NCBI GenBank assembly: GCA_022707665.1
Contig: JAKJAE010000001.1
Location: 22,813 to 30,183, forward strand
From: Chloroflexota bacterium
Lineage (GTDB): Bacteria; Chloroflexota; Anaerolineae; B4-G1; SLSP01
Direction of reading: 5' to 3'
DNA: 7,371 nucleotides
The notes beneath the pieces were generated by a model that worked only from the letters and a program-made list of their open reading frames with translations, searched no databases and was not told where the DNA came from. Of this stretch, positions 1 through 5,533 are shown one piece after another (position 1 is the first letter of the stretch; each line of letters starts with the position of its first letter). The position numbers were made by a program, and so were the translations under genes.

Positions 1-291
1 ATAGGCAAGCTCATGGTAATGCGCAGCAGTCTGTGTTGTACTCTGCCTGGCCACGAACCACAGGGCGTCAGAGATCAGCGCGAGCACCAAGAAGGTACCA
101 ATCACCGATGCCCAGTTCAATCTGCTGCCCAGTAGCACTTCCAGACCCGCAGCGATCAGGAGGATCGGCCAAAGGCGAGCGATCTCCCAGAAACCGACGC
201 TTGTGTAGCCAAGGTTGTTCAGGAGCAGGATCACGCCGAGACCCACGAGCGCCGTCGGGATGACCAGGCTGACGCGTTAACGGTAGTCCAT
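1..291 (-). pseudogene. LiaF/DUF5668-like membrane protein, 5' part, interrupted by TAA at codon 5
   Basis: The minus strand has a clear start at 289-291 (ATG), preceded by GAAGGGAA (299-306) at 7-nt spacing. It reads MDYR, then TAA at 277-279, and the same frame then stays open for 92 codons to the window edge. After the stop come RVSLVIPTALVGLG, LLLNNLG and WPILLIAAGLEVLLG, the hallmark of the LiaI/LiaF-type N-terminal membrane region (short hydrophobic hairpin, NNLG turn, WPxLLI..G). A further membrane segment (about FLVLALISDALWFVA) follows. Members often carry an extracytoplasmic C-terminal domain, which would lie outside the window. It sits 19 bp downstream of the 311-943 gene, as in an operon. 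No ATG and no ribosome binding site follow the TAA; a GTG at 244-246 would cut into the first membrane helix. I infer a recent nonsense mutation or a sequencing error. The family call is secure; the pseudogene status is moderate. Confidence 0.62.
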
Positions 292-298
292 ATCGCGG

Positions 299-306
299 TT
301 CCCTTC
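299..306 (-). promoter_or_regulatory. Ribosome binding site of the interrupted LiaF-like gene
   Basis: GAAGGGAA on the minus strand lies 7 nt before the ATG at 289-291. It matters because it supports that ATG as the ancestral start, which puts the TAA at codon 5 inside the gene rather than upstream of it. Confidence 0.6.
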
Positions 307-310
307 TGCC

Positions 311-943
311 CTAGTGACGCAGGCTGCGGAGCAGAACGTAACCACCGATCACGATCAGCACCACGGGCCAGACTATGGCTGCAAGTCGGCCAGCAAGCGA
401 CAGAAAGATGATACCCATGAGCGCCAGAACGCCCGCAGGGATCAATGCCCAACGCAGTCCTTTGTCTCGCCCGGCGAACAAGTAGACGAGGGCGAAGGTG
501 AGGCCCAACCCCAGGAAGAACAGCCCTACGAATGCCCCATCCGGCAAGATGGGCTCGAGGCCAACGGCGATTGCCAACGTCACGAGCACACCACCGGGAA
601 TAAGCGCCCACCATTGCTCCCTCTGGGTGGTGAGATAGATGATCAAGAACGCGAGGCCCAGGGATCCCAGGAAGAGCGAGGCCCCCCACGATCCCACGTC
701 CCCGGCTAGTAGCGCATCCAGGCCGATGAGGCCGCCAATGCCTAACAGCGCCATTGCCGGTATGGTCGTCCACCACTTGGTACGATCCTCGATGAAGACA
801 TAGCCGAAGATAAGACCCGCGGCTGCGAATAGGACGGCCCACGCACTGCCCAGGTCGAGCATTTCCAGGCTCTCGAGTAGGAACAATAACCCGACCAAAA
901 TGAGCAGGATACCCCAGAGCACGCGCGACTGCAGGACTTTCAT
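311..943 (-). CDS. Multi-pass membrane protein with three internal repeats, LiaF-TM-like
   Basis: A 210-residue, almost wholly hydrophobic protein with no enzymatic motif; its function is unknown. The N-terminus (residues 1-30, RVLWGILLILVGLLFLLES) is of the LiaI/LiaF transmembrane type, as is the C-terminus (WPVVLIVIGGYVLLRSLR, about 192-209). Between them is a unit repeated three times with a period of 54 residues: a helix ending in G-L-x-F, a short charged turn, then WWTTIPA (57-63), WWALIPG (111-117) and RWALIPA (165-171), followed by another helix. I estimate seven to eight membrane segments. The start ATG (941-943) has a strong GGAGG (951-955) at 7-nt spacing. It lies 122 bp after the 1066-1596 gene and 19 bp before the interrupted LiaF-like gene, so the three probably form one transcription unit. 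A role in envelope-stress sensing would be by analogy only. Confidence 0.85.
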   Translation of the reverse strand: MKVLQSRVLWGILLILVGLLFLLESLEMLDLGSAWAVLFAAAGLIFGYVFIEDRTKWWTTIPAMALLGIGGLIGLDALLAGDVGSWGASLFLGSLGLAFLIIYLTTQREQWWALIPGGVLVTLAIAVGLEPILPDGAFVGLFFLGLGLTFALVYLFAGRDKGLRWALIPAGVLALMGIIFLSLAGRLAAIVWPVVLIVIGGYVLLRSLRH

Positions 944-986
944 TGTAGATCCTCCGCCTTTCTGCGATGTGGTGATTCTGTGACCT

Positions 987-1023
987 ATTGTACTTCGCCT
1001 GAAGGTTACGCGCCTTACGGCGC
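987..1023 (-). promoter_or_regulatory. Possible internal promoter with hairpin at the -35 position
   Basis: In the 122-bp gap before the 210-residue membrane protein the minus strand has TACAAT (plus 987-992), a five-of-six match to the -10 consensus. It lies 17 nt after a perfect 5-bp inverted repeat (GCGCC, 4-nt loop, GGCGC; plus 1010-1023). There is no TTGACA-like hexamer; the hairpin arm occupies that place. The hairpin could instead be a weak attenuator after the upstream gene, but no T-run follows it. Low confidence. Confidence 0.28.
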
Positions 1024-1065
1024 AGTCTCAGGCGATCGCTCAGCGTTGGCCAGGGCGATCCGTAG

Positions 1066-1596
1066 TTAGCGCTTGCCGCCGACGAGCGCCCGCACAAAGA
1101 GAAACAACCCCAGGGCGATGAGTAGCACGGGCAGGTAGTCGCGCCAGGGGAACTGATTGAACGACTCTCCCATCAGCGACCCGAACACGAGAAGAAGCAC
1201 GCCACTAACCAGCATTGCCTGGATGCCGTCGACGATCTCCTTCTTGTTCCACTTGACGAGCCCGGCCAGGAACACCCCCACTCCCACAAAGCCCGGAATG
1301 AGCGTCCAGAGGTAGGACCAGCTCTCCCACGCGAGAGTACCGGCATTCTGGAAGTAGAGGATCGTGCCGATGCCGCCAACGATCGATGCGGGCACGAGCA
1401 TGTCAGCAGTTCCGGCGAGCACGCCGATGACGAGGAGCCCCACAGCGACTCCCACGACCCCCATCGGCCACGTGAATCTGGCGTCGGCCCAGACTCTCAA
1501 GCCGGGCACAACCTGAATCGCCAGAAACAGCAGGCCAATGACGATGAGCAGTGTTCCGGAGGCAATGTGCTTACGCTTCTCGATTGACATAATCAT
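1066..1596 (-). CDS. Multi-pass membrane protein, LiaF-TM (DUF5668)-like
   Basis: A 176-residue integral membrane protein, first of a three-gene run on this strand. It starts with a short charged tail (SIEKRKH) followed by the helix GTLLIVIGLLFLAIQVV. Further helices lie at about 45-62, 66-82, 97-114, 127-142 and 154-171. The C-terminus, with the helix YLPVLLIALGLFLFVRAL and then basic GGKR, matches the closing LiaF-type helix. A central stretch, GGIGTILYFQN (74-84) then ESWSYLWTLIPG (91-102), looks conserved and resembles uncharacterised proteins I associate with Chloroflexota. The same W-x-L-I-P turn occurs in the neighbouring 311-943 protein, so the two are probably related. Two starts are possible: the ATG at 1594-1596 is 5 nt from AAAGGA (1602-1607), and the ATG at 1588-1590 is 11 nt from it. 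No catalytic residues are visible; function unknown. Confidence 0.85.
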   Translation of the reverse strand: MIMSIEKRKHIASGTLLIVIGLLFLAIQVVPGLRVWADARFTWPMGVVGVAVGLLVIGVLAGTADMLVPASIVGGIGTILYFQNAGTLAWESWSYLWTLIPGFVGVGVFLAGLVKWNKKEIVDGIQAMLVSGVLLLVFGSLMGESFNQFPWRDYLPVLLIALGLFLFVRALVGGKR

Positions 1597-1930
1597 AGCT
1601 TTCCTTTGCTAAGAATGGGTGATCGTCACACTGCCTGCCACTCGCAAATCCTGCGCTGCAGTCCCGTTGACGTGTCTACCTATTACGATGGATCCGTGTG
1701 GGTAGTTGCACATCAGGCGTGAGCACAGGCTCGACCCCCAGAAAGCCGTGAGGACCATGGGAAACGCCGTCGGTGCTTGACCCGGCGGCGTTCTGCAGAG
1801 GAGTTGATGCAGTGTCAGAATCCCAATCCCGATCGCATCCTGGTCTATCGTGCCCGTGTGCGCATCGTGCGGGTGGGGAGTCTGTGTGCTGGCCTCGAGA
1901 TTGGGCTCAAGCCTGGTCTGGCGGATAGGT

Positions 1931-1948
1931 CGGCGCAGTGTTGCGCCG
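1931..1948. repeat. Perfect 7-bp inverted repeat overlapping the VKOR -35 element
   Basis: CGGCGCA (1931-1937) and TGCGCCG (1942-1948) are perfect complements around a 4-nt loop. The right arm overlaps the putative -35 hexamer TTGCGC (1941-1946). It could be an operator or simply a stable hairpin. No T-run follows, so a terminator is unlikely. Confidence 0.45.
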
Positions 1949-1968
1949 GACGGCGGATCTGCTATGAT
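1941..1968 (+). promoter_or_regulatory. Candidate promoter of the thioredoxin-VKOR gene
   Basis: TTGCGC (1941-1946), a 16-nt spacer and TATGAT (1963-1968, five of six to consensus) precede the gene by 34 bp. A transcript would begin near 1975 and give a leader of about 28 nt that includes the ribosome binding site. The -35 is weak. Both hexamers are covered by inverted repeats, which is compatible with regulated expression. Confidence 0.5.
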
Positions 1969-1980
1969 GCGCTAGATCCG
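1954..1980. repeat. Inverted repeat flanking the VKOR -10 element
   Basis: CGGATCT (1954-1960) and AGATCCG (1974-1980) form perfect 7-bp arms around 13 bp that contain the -10 hexamer TATGAT. The arms lie either side of the -10, the right one over the expected transcription start. That is a common operator position for a dimeric repressor. The regulator is not identifiable from the window. Confidence 0.42.
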
Positions 1981-1989
1981 AGTTGACGT

Positions 1990-1994
1990 GGAGG
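1990..1994 (+). promoter_or_regulatory. Ribosome binding site deciding the VKOR start
   Basis: GGAGG lies 8 nt before the ATG at 2003-2005. A longer frame could begin at GTG 1988, but that codon overlaps this ribosome binding site and has none of its own. The ATG at 2003 is therefore chosen. It also places a typical signal peptide at the very N-terminus. Confidence 0.7.
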
Positions 1995-2002
1995 TGTACT
2001 CG

Positions 2003-3058
2003 ATGCGATGGCCGGCCCGGCTGTTTCTAGTTCTCTGCACTATCACGGCACTCTCGTCGGGGCTGACGTACTCAGTGTCTGCTCAGTCGGGTGCCGCCAA
2101 TGCCGTGGTGTTCGTTCGCCCCGGCTGCCCGCACTGTCACGTTGTTGTTACAGAAGTGCTTCCCCCCTTGAAGGAGAAATATGGCGATCGGCTCAGGGTA
2201 GTTGAGCTCGACACGACAACCCCGGCAGGCAACGCAGCCTGGAGTGCAGCGCTACAGGTCTACGATCTTGCTCGGGGCGACCCTCCCCAGACGGGTGTCC
2301 CCACGCTCCTCATCGGTGACACAGCTCTCGTTGGCTCAGTTGAGATCCCCGAGCGATTCCCAGCGTTGATCGAGATGTACCTGGCGGATGGGGGAGTGGC
2401 GATGCCTGATCTCCCTGGGCTGGATGAACCCGCTTCGGACGACCCCGAGGAAGCTGGGCTATGGGCCACGGTGTGGGGTCGCTATACGCGTGACCTCGCC
2501 GGCAATGTGCTGTCGACCCTTGTGTTGATTGCGCTGGTGGCAACGATCATCTGGGTGTTGCGCCCACGACCCTGGCACACCACATGGGCCCAGCGCACTG
2601 GTGCTCTGGGCATGTTGGTACCCATTGGCCTGGGTCTTGTGGCCGCGGTCTACCTGGCTTACGTGGAGACGACCGGCGCTACTGCGGTCTGCGGACCGGT
2701 AGGTGACTGCAACACGGTGCAGGAGAGTCGCTACGCTCTTCTGTTCGGATTCCTGCCCGTGGCTGTCCTGGGAGTTATCGGATATATAGCGATACTGGGG
2801 GGCTACGTGTACGCCAACTGGATCAAGGGCATAGGTGCTGAGTACGTGCCAGCGCTGGTTTTTGCTATGGCTCTGTTCGGCTTGGCTTTTTCCACGTACC
2901 TGACCTTTCTGGAACCCTTCGTCATCGGGGCAACATGCGCCTGGTGTTTGACATCCGCGGTCTGCATGATAGGGGTAGCCTTGGCCAGCGCTGGATCGGG
3001 CTGGACATCGTTGCGATTGCTCTCAAATGCCTTTGGGTGGAGAAGGCAGCACTCATAG
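2003..3058 (+). CDS. Thioredoxin-fold / vitamin K epoxide reductase (VKOR) fusion protein
   Basis: A 351-residue disulfide-forming membrane enzyme. Residues 1-27 are a signal peptide (basic start, hydrophobic core, SVSA before a likely cleavage). Residues 34-130 are a thioredoxin-like domain with CPHC (C42, C45) and the cis-proline loop GVP (P100). After an acidic linker, a membrane helix (about 169-186) leads to a VKOR domain of four helices (about 203-221, 246-268, 282-302, 305-329). It has the loop cysteine pair C230 and C236, the following S-x-YALLFG stretch, and the quinone-side redox motif CAWC (312-315). In the family, VKOR reduces membrane quinone and passes oxidising power through the loop cysteines to the thioredoxin domain, which oxidises secreted proteins, like DsbB plus DsbA. 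Here the thioredoxin domain is N-terminal, unlike the cyanobacterial VKOR-Trx order. All key cysteines are present. It stands alone with its own promoter. Confidence 0.93.
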   Translation: MRWPARLFLVLCTITALSSGLTYSVSAQSGAANAVVFVRPGCPHCHVVVTEVLPPLKEKYGDRLRVVELDTTTPAGNAAWSAALQVYDLARGDPPQTGVPTLLIGDTALVGSVEIPERFPALIEMYLADGGVAMPDLPGLDEPASDDPEEAGLWATVWGRYTRDLAGNVLSTLVLIALVATIIWVLRPRPWHTTWAQRTGALGMLVPIGLGLVAAVYLAYVETTGATAVCGPVGDCNTVQESRYALLFGFLPVAVLGVIGYIAILGGYVYANWIKGIGAEYVPALVFAMALFGLAFSTYLTFLEPFVIGATCAWCLTSAVCMIGVALASAGSGWTSLRLLSNAFGWRRQHS

Positions 3059-3115
3059 ACTGGCGGTGTTCGTGCGTGGTTGCCCTGTTCTGAGCACGCA
3101 ACTCCCTATTGGAGG

Positions 3116-3259
3116 CCCGTCGGATGGGCGATCGCTTCACTGAAAGCAGCCATCAGACCGTCCGACGCACACCAAGTCATCGAACACGGTGAGACTGCTT
3201 CAGACGAGTGGCTGGTCATCCACGATCAGCACCCGGATGGGCTGCCGTTTTGTCTCCAT
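3116..3259 (-). pseudogene. Remnant of a NarL/FixJ-family response regulator, receiver domain N-terminus
   Basis: From the ATG at 3257-3259 the minus strand reads METKRQPIRVLIVDDQPLV, then TGA (3200-3202), then SSLTVFDDLVCVGRSDG, then a second TGA (3137-3139). Intact NarL-type regulators begin PIRVLIVDDHxLVRxGL...FDDLELVGEAxDG, so the match covers beta-1 with the acidic DD pair (residues 14-15), helix 1 and beta-2. The first TGA stands where arginine (CGA) is usual, which suggests a C-to-T change. About four residues seem to be missing before FDDL. The phospho-acceptor aspartate region, the rest of the receiver and the DNA-binding domain are gone; the VKOR gene ends at 3058. No kinase gene is visible nearby. 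The family assignment is good given how characteristic the motif is; the loss of function is certain. Confidence 0.72.
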
Positions 3260-3318
3260 TGGCCTACTCTTTCAGAATACACAACGAAGGGCCGAGCTCA
3301 TAGCATGGGACGGACACG

Positions 3319-3324
3319 ATTCTA
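3319..3324 (-). promoter_or_regulatory. Possible relic -10 promoter element of the response-regulator remnant
   Basis: The minus strand reads TGGTAGAAT, an extended -10 (TG-n-TAGAAT), about 60 bp upstream of the remnant's ATG. No convincing -35 is present. If active, it would transcribe only debris toward the VKOR 3' end. Confidence 0.3.
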
Positions 3325-3445
3325 CCACGATCGGAAGGTCGCGGCATGCAGGCGCAGGGGCCGGGTGCATTTCAGGATGGGGGCAGACACGCTGCTCCCT
3401 CGGCCCATGACGCACAATCACGGCCTTTGCGCAGCATCTCCGTCC

Positions 3446-3481
3446 GGAAAGTGCCGGGGACTGCGGAAAGTCCCCGGCACT
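3446..3481. repeat. REP-like palindromic element, 13-bp arms
   Basis: AGTGCCGGGGACT (3450-3462) and AGTCCCCGGCACT (3469-3481) are perfect inverted repeats around a 6-nt loop, GCGGAA. Each arm is itself nearly palindromic, and each is preceded by GGAA (3446-3449 and 3465-3468), so the element is also a direct repeat of period 19. This design, a GC-rich hairpin with a short conserved tetranucleotide at its foot in a gap between convergent genes, is typical of REP sequences moved by RAYT (IS200-like) transposases. No RAYT gene is in the window. It could act as a bidirectional transcription barrier, but has no T-run for a classical terminator. Confidence 0.62.
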
Positions 3482-3525
3482 GACAGCGTCCCTGCACCTG
3501 GACGGGCACCCTGCACAGGATAGGC

Positions 3526-3539
3526 AAGACGGCAGTCTT
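3526..3539 (+). terminator. Weak hairpin followed by a T-rich stretch, possible terminator
   Basis: AAGAC (3526-3530), loop GGCA, GTCTT (3535-3539), then CATTTTA. The stem is only 5 bp and the T-run is short. It could end plus-strand transcripts from the VKOR gene, although it lies 470 bp after that stop codon. Confidence 0.2.
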
Positions 3540-3582
3540 CATTTTACCCCCAAGAGGAAATGCTCCCGGAGCGGTCCCTGCC

Positions 3583-5409
3583 CTACGCCGGGGAACCGAC
3601 GATGGCGGCAATCTCCTCGGCGTTGATGACCTCGTGCTCTTGCAGCGTGTCGGCGATCACGTCCAGCGCCTGACGGTGCTGCTTAAGCAACTGGAGTGCG
3701 TTCCGCTGCGCCCCCTCGACGATATTGCGCGTCTCCTGGTCGATGAGCCGGGCCGTTTCAGGGCTGATGTCCTGCCTGAGCCCGCCGATCTGCCCCAGGT
3801 ATCCGGTGCTCGCCGGATTGGCATAGCGTACGGGGCCAAGCGCCTCCGTCATACCGAACTCGGTGACCATGCGGCGCGCGATATCCGTGACCCGTTCCAG
3901 ATCGTTGGACGCACCGGTCGAGGTATCCTCGAAGACGAGCAGCTCCGCCGCCCGCCCGCCGAGCATCACGGCCATGCGTTCCTCGAGCTCACGCTTGCTG
4001 AGAAGGTACGTATCCTCGTCTGGCATCTGCATCGTGTAGCCCAACGCGCCCTTCGACGTCGGAACGATGCTGACCTTGTGCACAGGGTCGGTATCCGGCT
4101 GCAGATAGGCAACCAGAGCGTGCCCCCCCTCGTGGTAGGCGACGCGCCGGCGGACCTCCGGCTTGAGGCGCATCTTGCGCTGCAACCCGGCGACGACCCG
4201 CTCGATCGCCAGATCGAAGTCGTCCATCGTCACCGCGGCGTGTTCGCTCCGGACAGCGAGCAGCGCGGCCTCGTTGACGATGTTGGCCAGGTCCGCGCCG
4301 GAGAAACCCGCGGTCACCCTGGCAATACGGTCAAGGTGAGCATCCTCCGCCAGCGTGACCTTCTTCGTGTGGATCTTGAGGATCTCGAGCCGGCCCTGCT
4401 CGGTGGGCAGCCCCACCTGCACCTGGCGGTCGAAGCGTCCCGGTCGCAACAGAGCCTGGTCCAGGACCTCCGGGCGGTTGGTCGCAGCCATGATGATCAC
4501 ACCCTGATTTGACTCGAACCCGTCCATCTCAGACAACAGTTGATTCAGCGTCTGCTCGCGTTCGTCGTTGGTACCGATGGCCCCAACCGTGGCGCGGGAC
4601 TGGCCAATCGCATCGATCTCGTCGATGAACACGATGCACGGCGCCTTTGCCTTGGCCTGCTCAAACAGATCGCGCACCCGTGCCGCGCCGACCCCGACGA
4701 ACATCTCCACGAAGTCCGAACCGCTGATCGAGAAGAAGGGGACATCCGCCTCACCTGCCGTCGCCTTGGCCAGCAACGTCTTGCCGGTGCCGGGGGGACC
4801 AACGAGCAAAACGCCCTTCGGCAGCTTGGCACCGAGGCGCGTGAAGCGCTTGGGGTCCTTCAGGAAAGCGATGATCTCCTGGAGCTCGAACGAGGCTTCG
4901 TCGACGCCCCCCACATCAGCGAACTTGATCCCGGTCCGCTCGCCCTGGATTTCCTTGGCGCGGCTCTTGCCGATGGACATAACCCCCGCCCCGCCCTGGC
5001 CCATCCGTCGCAGGTAGAAAAACCAGATCAGCACAAGCGGCAGCAGTGGGATAATCCAGCCCAGCAACATCGGGAGGGCTGCGTTCGTGGGCGCTTCACC
5101 GGCAAAGGTGACGCCCGCCGTCACCAACCGCTCGATGAGATCGGGGTCATCAACGCGGACCACATTGTACGATCTCACGTTCTTCTCTTCGGCATCGGAA
5201 CAACACGTATAGAGAATGCGATCCTGCGTGAGCTGGACCTCCTTGATGTTACCGGCATCCAGGTCCTCTAGGAACTTGCTGTAGGGCACCTCGCTCCACC
5301 GGATCACCATCGGCTGGAAGATCAAGGCCTGGAAGAGCCAGGCCACCACCAGGGCGATGATCAGGTATACAGCGGAGAACTGTACCTGCTTGCGTTGTCG
5401 TTTGTCCAT
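3583..5409 (-). CDS. ftsH: ATP-dependent zinc metalloprotease FtsH
   Basis: A 608-residue membrane-anchored AAA+ protease that unfolds and degrades membrane and short-lived cytosolic proteins as a hexamer; length is normal. Two membrane helices (about 14-34 and 112-133) flank a small extracytoplasmic domain. The AAA module has Walker A GPPGTGKT (204-211), the pore loop [10 protein letters not shown] (232-241), Walker B IVFIDEID (259-266), and the second region of homology with arginine fingers R322 and R325. The peptidase has HEGGH (426-430; HEAGH is usual) and the third zinc ligand D503 in GASND. The start at 5407-5409 follows AGGAG (5415-5419) by 5 nt; an upstream ATG at 5469 would add 20 residues of non-family sequence and has no ribosome binding site. 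An adjacent cysteine pair (C69-C70) in the extracytoplasmic domain is unusual. It lies 124 bp after truD on the same strand. Confidence 0.97.
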   Translation of the reverse strand: MDKRQRKQVQFSAVYLIIALVVAWLFQALIFQPMVIRWSEVPYSKFLEDLDAGNIKEVQLTQDRILYTCCSDAEEKNVRSYNVVRVDDPDLIERLVTAGVTFAGEAPTNAALPMLLGWIIPLLPLVLIWFFYLRRMGQGGAGVMSIGKSRAKEIQGERTGIKFADVGGVDEASFELQEIIAFLKDPKRFTRLGAKLPKGVLLVGPPGTGKTLLAKATAGEADVPFFSISGSDFVEMFVGVGAARVRDLFEQAKAKAPCIVFIDEIDAIGQSRATVGAIGTNDEREQTLNQLLSEMDGFESNQGVIIMAATNRPEVLDQALLRPGRFDRQVQVGLPTEQGRLEILKIHTKKVTLAEDAHLDRIARVTAGFSGADLANIVNEAALLAVRSEHAAVTMDDFDLAIERVVAGLQRKMRLKPEVRRRVAYHEGGHALVAYLQPDTDPVHKVSIVPTSKGALGYTMQMPDEDTYLLSKRELEERMAVMLGGRAAELLVFEDTSTGASNDLERVTDIARRMVTEFGMTEALGPVRYANPASTGYLGQIGGLRQDISPETARLIDQETRNIVEGAQRNALQLLKQHRQALDVIADTLQEHEVINAEEIAAIVGSPA

Positions 5410-5445
5410 CCCCACTCCTCTCGCTTTTTGCGAATTGCGCAGTCT

Positions 5446-5460
5446 CGGGGTTGCACCCCG
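5446..5460 (-). promoter_or_regulatory. Short hairpin in the ftsH leader
   Basis: CGGGGT (plus 5446-5451), a 3-nt loop and ACCCCG (5455-5460) form a perfect 6-bp stem in the transcript, ending about 36 nt before the ftsH start codon. It could influence leader stability or translation. It has no T-run and is too close to the gene to be a terminator of truD transcripts. Confidence 0.35.
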
Positions 5461-5484
5461 CCATTCCAAGGGTACCCGATGCAG

Positions 5485-5511
5485 ATTAGCGCCGCATTAG
5501 CGGACCATTAA
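5485..5511 (-). repeat. Three ATTA boxes spaced 11-12 bp upstream of ftsH
   Basis: ATTAGCG (5485-5491), ATTAGCG (5496-5502) and ATTAACC (5508-5514) are spaced about one helical turn apart, in the 124-bp gap between truD and ftsH. Same-face repeats of this kind can bind a regulator. A weak promoter (TTAATG, 17 nt, TAATCT on the minus strand) would coincide with them. This is low-confidence inference. Confidence 0.27.
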
Positions 5512-5533
5512 CCTTGCATAGAAGCCGGCAGGC

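Larger units (their letters stand above)
1597..2002. other. Divergent intergenic region between the membrane-protein run and VKOR
   Basis: About 400 bp with no convincing gene. The left end holds only the ribosome binding site of the 1066-1596 gene. No good minus-strand promoter is visible; TAATAG near 1680 lacks a -35 at proper spacing. A short plus-strand frame (ATG at 1807, 59 codons, ending at 1986) follows AGAGGAG but matches nothing I know and overlaps the VKOR promoter, so I do not call it a gene. The right end (1931-1980) holds the promoter and dyads described separately. Confidence 0.6.
3059..3582. other. Intergenic region between convergent VKOR and ftsH genes, holding gene debris
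   Basis: About 520 bp with no intact gene. Several frames of 70-150 codons cross it, but none has recognisable protein features. It contains the response-regulator remnant (3116-3259, minus), its possible old promoter (TAGAAT on the minus strand, plus 3319-3324), the REP-like hairpin (3446-3481) and a small hairpin at 3526-3539. It reads as a site where an older gene decayed and a small repeat settled. Confidence 0.6.

Noticed and set aside
1032..1039. GCGATCGC palindrome (also at 3128-3135), like the cyanobacterial HIP1 octamer
   Set aside because: Two copies in 7.4 kb is far below HIP1 density, and nothing else suggests a cyanobacterium.
231..1097. 288-codon minus-strand frame
   Set aside because: It overlaps the 210-residue membrane protein in another frame, is rich in Arg, Gly and Pro, and has no family features.
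1777..1986. TTG/ATG-started short frame upstream of VKOR
   Set aside because: The spacing of AGAGGAG to the ATG at 1807 is short, the product is unrecognised and it overlaps the VKOR promoter. Only the weak zinc-ribbon idea is kept, as a finding.
3073..3100. TGCGTG/CACGCA inverted repeat after the VKOR stop
   Set aside because: Six-bp arms with a 16-nt loop and no T-run; too weak for a terminator.
3490..3516. Direct repeat CCCTGCAC (3490-3497 and 3509-3516)
   Set aside because: Eight bases in GC-rich debris is not beyond chance, and there is no third copy.
3080..3523. 147-codon plus-strand frame in the convergent gap
   Set aside because: It runs through the antisense of the response-regulator fossil and the REP-like hairpin; composition is random-like.
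3634..4512. 292-codon plus-strand frame opposite ftsH
   Set aside because: It is antisense to conserved FtsH codons, a usual result of GC-rich coding bias; no ribosome binding site or recognisable domain.
4540..5271. 243-codon plus-strand frame opposite ftsH
   Set aside because: Same reason: a shadow of ftsH with no independent support.
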